The notes below the pieces were generated by a model that saw only the letters and a program-made list of their open reading frames with translations, was not told where the DNA came from and did no database searches. This document shows, one piece after another, positions 59,589 to 64,000 of a stretch of DNA of 64,000 bases. The DNA is from an uncultured Clostridia bacterium. GTDB lineage: Bacteria; Bacillota; Clostridia; Christensenellales; Borkfalkiaceae. Location: the NCBI GenBank assembly GCA_934247225.1, contig CAKQJE010000005.1, forward strand, positions 50,220-114,219. Reading direction: 5' to 3'. Position numbers and translations under genes: made by a program. Position 1 is the first letter of the stretch, and each line of letters opens with the position of its first letter.

Positions 59589-59721
59589 TATTTCGGGCGT
59601 AAGACATTCGCGTTTCGATAATTTACCGTGCACACAAAGACAAAAAATATCAGGAAATTTTTTCTCGTACGGCGTATAATATATTCGCTGACGCACGGAG
59701 ACATTATTTTGGTTTGGCATT

Positions 59722-60591
59722 ATGGATTACGTTAAGAGCTTTCAGATTGCGATAGACTATATCGAAGAAAATCTCAAAAACGAAATAGATTATTCCGAGG
59801 CGGCGAAAAGAGCTTACCTTTCGGAATTTCATTTTCAGAAGCTGTTTTTGGTGCTTACGGGTTACACTTTGGGCGATTATATTCGCCGAAGAAGATTGAC
59901 TCTTGCCGCCGACGAGCTTCGTAACGAAAAGAAAAAAGTGATAGACGTCGCGCTTGACTTTAATTACGAATCGCCCGAAAGCTTTACGAGAGCCTTTACG
60001 AAATTTCACGGCGTAACCCCGTTGGAAGCCAAAAAAGGCGCGAAAACAAAGTCTTTTTCCAAACTCTCCGTAAAAATTACCGTCAGCGGAGGTAGTTTAA
60101 TGGATTATAAAATAGTAACGCTCGGAGATTTAAAGCTCGTTTGCAGAAGAGACCGCTTTCTGAAACAGCAGGAAATGACTGCGTTCGAAATTTCCAAGTT
60201 CTGGGCGAAATGCAAAAAAGAGGGGTACACCGATAAAATCATCGCGAAAATCCCTAAGGAAAACCCCACGTTCGGCGGACTTCTCGGCATAAGCTTTTCC
60301 GCAGAGGGAAAGGACAGCGATTCTTTCCCGTACGCAATAGCAACGGAATATCGCGGCGGGGAAGTGGAAGAGGGGCTTGAAGTTATCGGTCTTCCCGCGG
60401 CTAAATACGCCGTATTTACCGCAAAAGGCAAAATGCCCGAAGCGTTTGTGGAGACTTATTCGAGAATCTGCAAGGAGTTTTTCGTTCAGAGCGGTTACGA
60501 ATACGCAAACGGCGCGGAAATCGAAGTTTATCCCTCGGACGATACTTTAAATCCCGATTTTACTTGCGAAATCTGGGTCGCGGTAAAGTAA
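59722..60591 (+). CDS. AraC-family regulator with a GyrI-like effector domain
   Basis: A 289-residue regulator. The N-terminal AraC DNA-binding domain (about 8-108) contains DYSEAAKRAYLSEFHFQKLF and DVALDFNYESPESFTRAFTK. The C-terminal half, with GLLGISFSAEGKDSD and VIGLPAAKYAVFTAKGKMPE, matches the GyrI-like/BmrR ligand-binding fold. Such proteins respond to drugs or other small hydrophobic ligands. It stands alone; no transporter is adjacent. TATAAT at 59675-59680 may be its -10. Confidence 0.92.
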   Translation: MDYVKSFQIAIDYIEENLKNEIDYSEAAKRAYLSEFHFQKLFLVLTGYTLGDYIRRRRLTLAADELRNEKKKVIDVALDFNYESPESFTRAFTKFHGVTPLEAKKGAKTKSFSKLSVKITVSGGSLMDYKIVTLGDLKLVCRRDRFLKQQEMTAFEISKFWAKCKKEGYTDKIIAKIPKENPTFGGLLGISFSAEGKDSDSFPYAIATEYRGGEVEEGLEVIGLPAAKYAVFTAKGKMPEAFVETYSRICKEFFVQSGYEYANGAEIEVYPSDDTLNPDFTCEIWVAVK

Positions 60592-60631
60592 GAATAAAAA
60601 GTTAAGGGTATAATTTTACACACAAAAAAGT

Positions 60632-60663
60632 GGGGCGAAGCAAGCCGCAGCTTGCTTCGCCCC
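60632..60663 (-). terminator. Strong hairpin between convergent genes
   Basis: GGGGCGAAGCAAGC (60632-60645) pairs perfectly with GCTTGCTTCGCCCC (60650-60663). On the minus strand it is followed by ACTTTTTTG, so it best serves transcripts of the NUDIX gene. Confidence 0.82.
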
Positions 60664-60680
60664 GAATTTGATTAAACGGC

Positions 60681-60706
60681 AAAAACGCCGCTATAAGTCG
60701 ATTATC
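60681..60706 (+). repeat. Dispersed short repeat, TATAAGTCGATTA family
   Basis: AAAAACGCCGCTATAAGTCG followed by ATTATC. It matches the 12484 and 18621 copies beyond the core. A further copy with TGCCTCTATAAGTCGATTAT lies at 61322-61341, between the NUDIX and radC genes. Confidence 0.75.
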
Positions 60707-60786
60707 TATATAAAACAAGACAAAAAAGACAGCTCGTTTGCTTCGCCTGAAAACACGCAGATCGCGGCGCTTTGGCAAGGCGTATA

Positions 60787-61269
60787 TTATTTGGGGTCGG
60801 CTACCGTAGTAAAATGCTTTACTGTATCTGTCGGGTTCTTCAATTCGGTTCTGAAAAATTCCGGATATATCTTAACGTTCTCATCGAGCGAGACCCATAT
60901 AAGGTGTTCTTTGCCGTTATCTTCCGTGAAGCTTTCGCTGATCGGAGTAAAATTTTCAGGCACTTTCATATAAAAGAAAAATGAAATCTCGTAAATCGGC
61001 TTATTCAGATTGTAAGGTTCGTCGCCGTAGAAATAGTTTTCATGTACAAAGCCGAGACGGTCGATTTCCATTTTAACGCCCGTTTCTTCAAACACTTCGC
61101 GAACAACAGCCTCTTTTGCGGTTTCGCCGAATTTTATTCTGCCGCCAACGGAATAGAGGTAGTCTCTGTCATTGCCAACCATCAGAAGCTTCCCGTCTTT
61201 CATAATGATTGCACCGGCGCGAATATTCAAAATCCCGTCGTCACAGACTACGCACATATCTTTATTCAT
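60787..61269 (-). CDS. NUDIX hydrolase
   Basis: A 160-residue pyrophosphohydrolase. GRIKFGETAKEAVVREVFEE continuing with TGVKM is the full Nudix box (GX5EX7REUXEEXGU). The N-terminus has two Cys-Asp pairs (VVCDDG). Substrate unknown; nucleoside or nucleotide-sugar diphosphates are typical. A single gene, convergent with the AraC regulator. Confidence 0.92.
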   Translation of the reverse strand: MNKDMCVVCDDGILNIRAGAIIMKDGKLLMVGNDRDYLYSVGGRIKFGETAKEAVVREVFEETGVKMEIDRLGFVHENYFYGDEPYNLNKPIYEISFFFYMKVPENFTPISESFTEDNGKEHLIWVSLDENVKIYPEFFRTELKNPTDTVKHFTTVADPK

Positions 61270-61317
61270 TGTTTTTCTCCGTTTTGTTGCCGCGTCGAGT
61301 TTTTTGATTAAGCGACA

Positions 61318-61343
61318 AAAGTGCCTCTATAAGTCGATTATCT
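61318..61343 (+). repeat. Dispersed short repeat, TATAAGTCGATTA family
   Basis: GTGCCTCTATAAGTCGATTA followed by TCTGC, in the 121-bp gap between the NUDIX and radC genes. Confidence 0.7.
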
Positions 61344-61390
61344 GCTTAAATTAAGCCAAAAAGATAACCCGTTTATCTGTTTTTACGGGT

Positions 61391-62110
61391 TTACAAACCC
61401 TCGAAACGACGGTTCGCGGAGTTCAGAATCTTTTCCAACCTCTCGTCCATGCGATAACTGTAAACTTCGTTTCCGCCGACGATAACGTGGTCGTAAAGTT
61501 TAACGCCGTTAAGCGCGAAAAGCATCGCGAGTTTTTCGGTTGCCAAATCGTCCGCATGCGACGGCGAGGGGTTTCCCGACGGGTGATTGTGCGCGATAAC
61601 GACCGCGCTTATCTTCGGGTTCACGAGCGATTTTACGAACGGAACCGTATCGACGCTTACGCTGTTTTCGCTGTCGTCCGTGTAAACTTTACGCATGATT
61701 ATCTTGTCCGATTTGGAGAGGAAAATCGCGCAGAAGCGCTCGGTGTCCAAAGAGCCTAAAACTTTAAGAAAATAGGATTTGCATTTCTCGAAGTTATAAA
61801 TTTTCTGTTGTTCTTCCTCTTCGGTCGCGATAAGGTCGAGCGCTCTGCCCAAAACAGTGAGATAAGTCGCCGCAGACGGACCGATACCGTCGATTTCCGC
61901 GATATCTTTTGCGTCGGCGTGCAGAACTTGCGTTAAAGAGCCGTATTTGTCGATAAGCTTATGCGCGATCGGGTTTACGTTACACCGCGGTATCGCGTAA
62001 AACAACAAAAGCTCTAAAAGTTCGTGTTTGGAAAACCCTTTCGGGTCGTTGTCGAATCTTTCTCTTAATCTTTGTCTGTGATCCTTGTGTAAATCTTTAT
62101 CCATAATCAT
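61391..62110 (-). CDS. radC: RadC/JAB-domain DNA repair-like protein
   Basis: A 239-residue RadC-family protein. The N-terminal helix-hairpin-helix part (about 20-80) includes IDGIGPSAATYL. The C-terminal JAB/MPN domain has VVIAHNHPSGNPSPSHAD, the metal-binding His/Asp set. The name comes from an old repair phenotype that was later questioned; the real function is not settled. It is followed on the same strand, upstream, by an XRE regulator gene with a 22-bp gap, so the two are probably co-transcribed. Confidence 0.92.
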   Translation of the reverse strand: MIMDKDLHKDHRQRLRERFDNDPKGFSKHELLELLLFYAIPRCNVNPIAHKLIDKYGSLTQVLHADAKDIAEIDGIGPSAATYLTVLGRALDLIATEEEEQQKIYNFEKCKSYFLKVLGSLDTERFCAIFLSKSDKIIMRKVYTDDSENSVSVDTVPFVKSLVNPKISAVVIAHNHPSGNPSPSHADDLATEKLAMLFALNGVKLYDHVIVGGNEVYSYRMDERLEKILNSANRRFEGL

Positions 62111-62132
62111 TACTCAAAAGAAATTGTCGGTT

Positions 62133-62786
62133 TTATTCGTCGGTTGATTCTTTTTCGTTATTTTTAGGTTTAAGCATATTTACCGGAATTTTGATTTTGT
62201 AACTCATCATCGCGACTATTTCCGCGGGAATTCCGAGAACGAATACGAGCGGGAATACCCTTCCGCACAGCATTATTATCAGGAATGCGTCTAAAAGTAA
62301 AGTCCAGATGAGTGCGGAGACGGCTGCAAAATTTACGCTCTTTTTCGCCCACAATCCGCTGAATACCACCGCCACTATCGAAACCGCGGGGAGCGGCATC
62401 GCATAGCAGAACATCGCGTTTCGCCAAAAATTCGGCGTTGCGCCTTGCAGAGCTATGAAAACTATCGTTTCCACGATTAAAATGGCTACGAAAGTGATTG
62501 CGGCGACGAGCATTCTGTTCTTCTTTTTTATTGCGGAAGCGTAAGTAGTCTGTTCCTTTGCGACTTCTTCGTTTTTGTGTTCCGTAACCAAAAAATCGAT
62601 ACTCACGCCGAAAAGCCGAGCCAAAGACAACAAAACGGAAACGTCGGGAATAGATTCCCCGCGCTCCCATTTCGAAACCGCTTTGTCCGAATAATTTATT
62701 TTTTCGGCAAGCTCGATCTGCGTGAGCTTCATCTGCTTGCGGAGCATTATTAAGTTTCTGGCAAATATTATCTTTAAATCTTCCAT
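62133..62786 (-). CDS. XRE-family regulator with membrane domain
   Basis: About 217 residues from the ATG at 62786; a start at 62807 has no better support. The helix-turn-helix is at residues 5-60 (LTQIELAEKINYSDKAVSKW). Four transmembrane segments follow (about 80-205) with a Lys/Asn/Glu-rich tail. It is the first gene of a unit with radC. Two operator-like palindromes overlap or lie behind its promoter. Confidence 0.88.
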   Translation of the reverse strand: MEDLKIIFARNLIMLRKQMKLTQIELAEKINYSDKAVSKWERGESIPDVSVLLSLARLFGVSIDFLVTEHKNEEVAKEQTTYASAIKKKNRMLVAAITFVAILIVETIVFIALQGATPNFWRNAMFCYAMPLPAVSIVAVVFSGLWAKKSVNFAAVSALIWTLLLDAFLIIMLCGRVFPLVFVLGIPAEIVAMMSYKIKIPVNMLKPKNNEKESTDE

Positions 62787-62811
62787 ACTTTCAAAATCCA
62801 CAATCAAACAT

Positions 62812-62882
62812 ATTCTACCATAGATTTATGTAAAAATCAAACGATTAAAGCAGAAATTTCGTTATATTCTACCGTGGGTAGA
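62812..62882 (-). promoter_or_regulatory. XRE promoter and paired operator sites
   Basis: Minus strand: TTGATT (62840-62835), a 17-bp spacer and TAGAAT (62817-62812). TCTACCATAGA (62814-62824) covers the -10 and TCTACCGTGGGTAGA (62868-62882) lies upstream; both share the TCTACC half-site and ATATTCTACC context. Confidence 0.65.
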
Positions 62883-62945
62883 GTCGAATTTTGAATTATC
62901 TACTTTGCGAAAATCATTCGTATATGCCGCGCGGGGCGAAGTAGG

Positions 62946-62974
62946 TTGAGTTTTCGGGCGCTTGGGGATATACT
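62946..62974 (+). promoter_or_regulatory. SigA-type promoter of the SGNH hydrolase gene
   Basis: TTGAGT (62946-62951), a 17-bp spacer and TATACT (62969-62974). Confidence 0.7.
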
Positions 62975-63057
62975 TTATTCGTGAAAGGCGAGATCGGGCG
63001 TCGTTAAACAAAAGCGTGACCGACGGCGTTTTTATATCGGAATAAAGGAGACGAAAA

Positions 63058-63750
63058 ATGGAAGCGATCAAAAAAAGAATAACGGTTTTCGGCGACTCTA
63101 TCGGTAAAGGAATAATAACCGAGGGCGGAAAAATCGAGTTTCTTCCCACCTGCGCGATAAAGCTTTACGAGGACGAGTATCATATAAAAATAGAAAATCT
63201 TTCGGCTTACGGCAACTCGCTCAAAAGGCTTTGCGAACGCGGAAAAGTGGATAAATATATCGCTTCGCTCGACAGTTCCGTAAAAAACGTCGCGGTTATC
63301 GAGCTTGGCGGAAACGACGCCGATTTCGACTGGAAAAGCGTTGCCGCCGACCCTTTCAAAGCGCATAATTCCAAAACCGACATAGAGGAATTTTCCGCAC
63401 TTTATAAAGAAGTTTTAGACAAACTTTTGTCTGCGGGGGTCGACGTCGTTCCGTGTACGCTTCCGCCCGTCTGCTCGGAAAGGTATTTCAACGAGGTGAT
63501 AACAAGGCTTGCGGACGGCGACAAGGTTATGCAGTTTTTCAAAGGCGACGCGAACACTATTTACCGTCATCAGGAAATGTTCAATAACGAAGTCATAAAG
63601 AATTCGTTTTATAAAGGGCTTAACGTAATCGATTTAAGGCAGCGTTTTTTAAGCAGAAACGATTTCGGTTCGCTGATGTGCAAGGACGGAATTCACCCCA
63701 ACGAAGAGGGACAGAGAGAGATTTTTTACGCCGCCGCGAAAATGGCGTAA
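63058..63750 (+). CDS. SGNH/GDSL-family hydrolase
   Basis: A 230-residue cytoplasmic hydrolase. ITVFGDSIGKGI is block I with the nucleophile Ser, IELGGNDADF is block III with Gly/Asn, and DGIHPNEEGQ is block V with the Asp-x-x-His pair. The family includes esterases and lipases acting on acyl or acetyl groups, such as O-acetylated sugars. AAAGGAG precedes the ATG. It stands alone. Confidence 0.92.
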   Translation: MEAIKKRITVFGDSIGKGIITEGGKIEFLPTCAIKLYEDEYHIKIENLSAYGNSLKRLCERGKVDKYIASLDSSVKNVAVIELGGNDADFDWKSVAADPFKAHNSKTDIEEFSALYKEVLDKLLSAGVDVVPCTLPPVCSERYFNEVITRLADGDKVMQFFKGDANTIYRHQEMFNNEVIKNSFYKGLNVIDLRQRFLSRNDFGSLMCKDGIHPNEEGQREIFYAAAKMA

Positions 63751-63810
63751 AAAGAGACGAACAAACGAAATAGTCGCGGGGTGTGGTGAGCATCCGCGAA
63801 ACAGGTAAAA

Positions 63811-63850
63811 CAGCCGCGGGGCGCATGATTTCATGCGCCCCGCGGCTGAA
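63811..63850 (+). terminator. GC-rich hairpin after the SGNH hydrolase gene
   Basis: CAGCCGCGGGGCGCATGA (from 63811) pairs with TCATGCGCCCCGCGGCTG across a short loop. No long U-tract follows (AAATTAT), so termination strength is uncertain. Confidence 0.75.
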
Positions 63851-63901
63851 ATTATATAAAGCTTGGTTTAATCGGTTGGTAAATTATTTTCAACTTCGGT
63901 A

Positions 63902-63930
63902 TTGACAAATATTGTATAGTGATATATAAT
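63902..63930 (+). promoter_or_regulatory. SigA-type promoter reading out of the window
   Basis: TTGACA (63902-63907), a 17-bp spacer and TATAAT (63925-63930). No gene begins before the window ends. Confidence 0.8.
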
Positions 63931-64000
63931 AAAACAAAAGTAAGTTATTAAAAATAATATGTATAACAAACACACTCAGACGAATAAACAGTGAGGTATC

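Overview
This window looks like a chromosomal segment from an anaerobic, endospore-forming Gram-positive bacterium of the class Clostridia, probably an uncultured gut or rumen lineage. Sporulation genes are present: spoIIE with Spo0A-like boxes, a CwlD-type amidase and two CotF-like coat proteins. Fermentative genes are also present: pflA-pflB and formate-tetrahydrofolate ligase. The housekeeping block rpsB-tsf-pyrH-frr-uppS-cdsA-dxr-rseP is in the usual Firmicutes order. The taxonomic placement is inference; no rRNA or tRNA gene is present to confirm it.

Layout. 1-9.3 kb: a polysaccharide deacetylase gene split by a 556-bp structured repeat, then a secreted GDPD-family protein, a GH78 rhamnosidase-like enzyme, a GH106-like enzyme and uxaC, which together suggest use of a rhamnose/uronate-containing plant glycan. 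9.3-14.7 kb, minus strand: a small toxin-like gene with a DUF4417-CPCC partner, a TetR-ABC operon whose permease looks internally deleted, and an AT-rich membrane protein gene. 15-18.6 kb: VTC-domain protein, DUF4956 membrane protein and a Cthe_2159-like lipoprotein. 18.8-22.8 kb: an AT-rich DpnII-type restriction-modification island with two methyltransferases and an unidentified fourth gene. 23-28.4 kb: cwlD, a PadR-DUF1700-DUF4097 operon, and a TetR regulator next to oleate hydratase. 28.8-32 kb: pflA-pflB. 32.2-36 kb: RNase G, an acyl-ACP thioesterase ending inside the second copy of the 556-bp element, an HNH-like gene and the coat genes.

36.3-43 kb: a membrane XRE protein, QueT, a Wzz-like protein, BioY, then an ECF sigma factor with a membrane protein and a lipoprotein that both carry RsgI-type autoproteolytic domains. 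43.3-48.5 kb: a membrane protein behind a roughly 400-nt structured leader, spoIIE and a divergent M6 peptidase. 48.7-56.2 kb: the translation/envelope operon. 56.7-63.8 kb: aminotransferase, fhs, an AraC regulator, NUDIX, radC, an XRE regulator and an SGNH hydrolase.

The most unusual content is the 556-bp element, present twice about 34 kb apart. Its ends form a covarying stem that directly abuts a tRNA-like T-arm, and its interior holds four related hairpin modules in mirror-image order. One copy splits a gene at a point where exact removal restores the reading frame. Next in interest are the ECF sigma/RsgI-like/lipoprotein module with two identically spaced candidate promoters, a mutually exclusive hairpin leader upstream of the 43.3-kb membrane protein gene, and an array of six short hairpins at 43.1 kb. 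Intergenic regions are rich in small dispersed palindromes.
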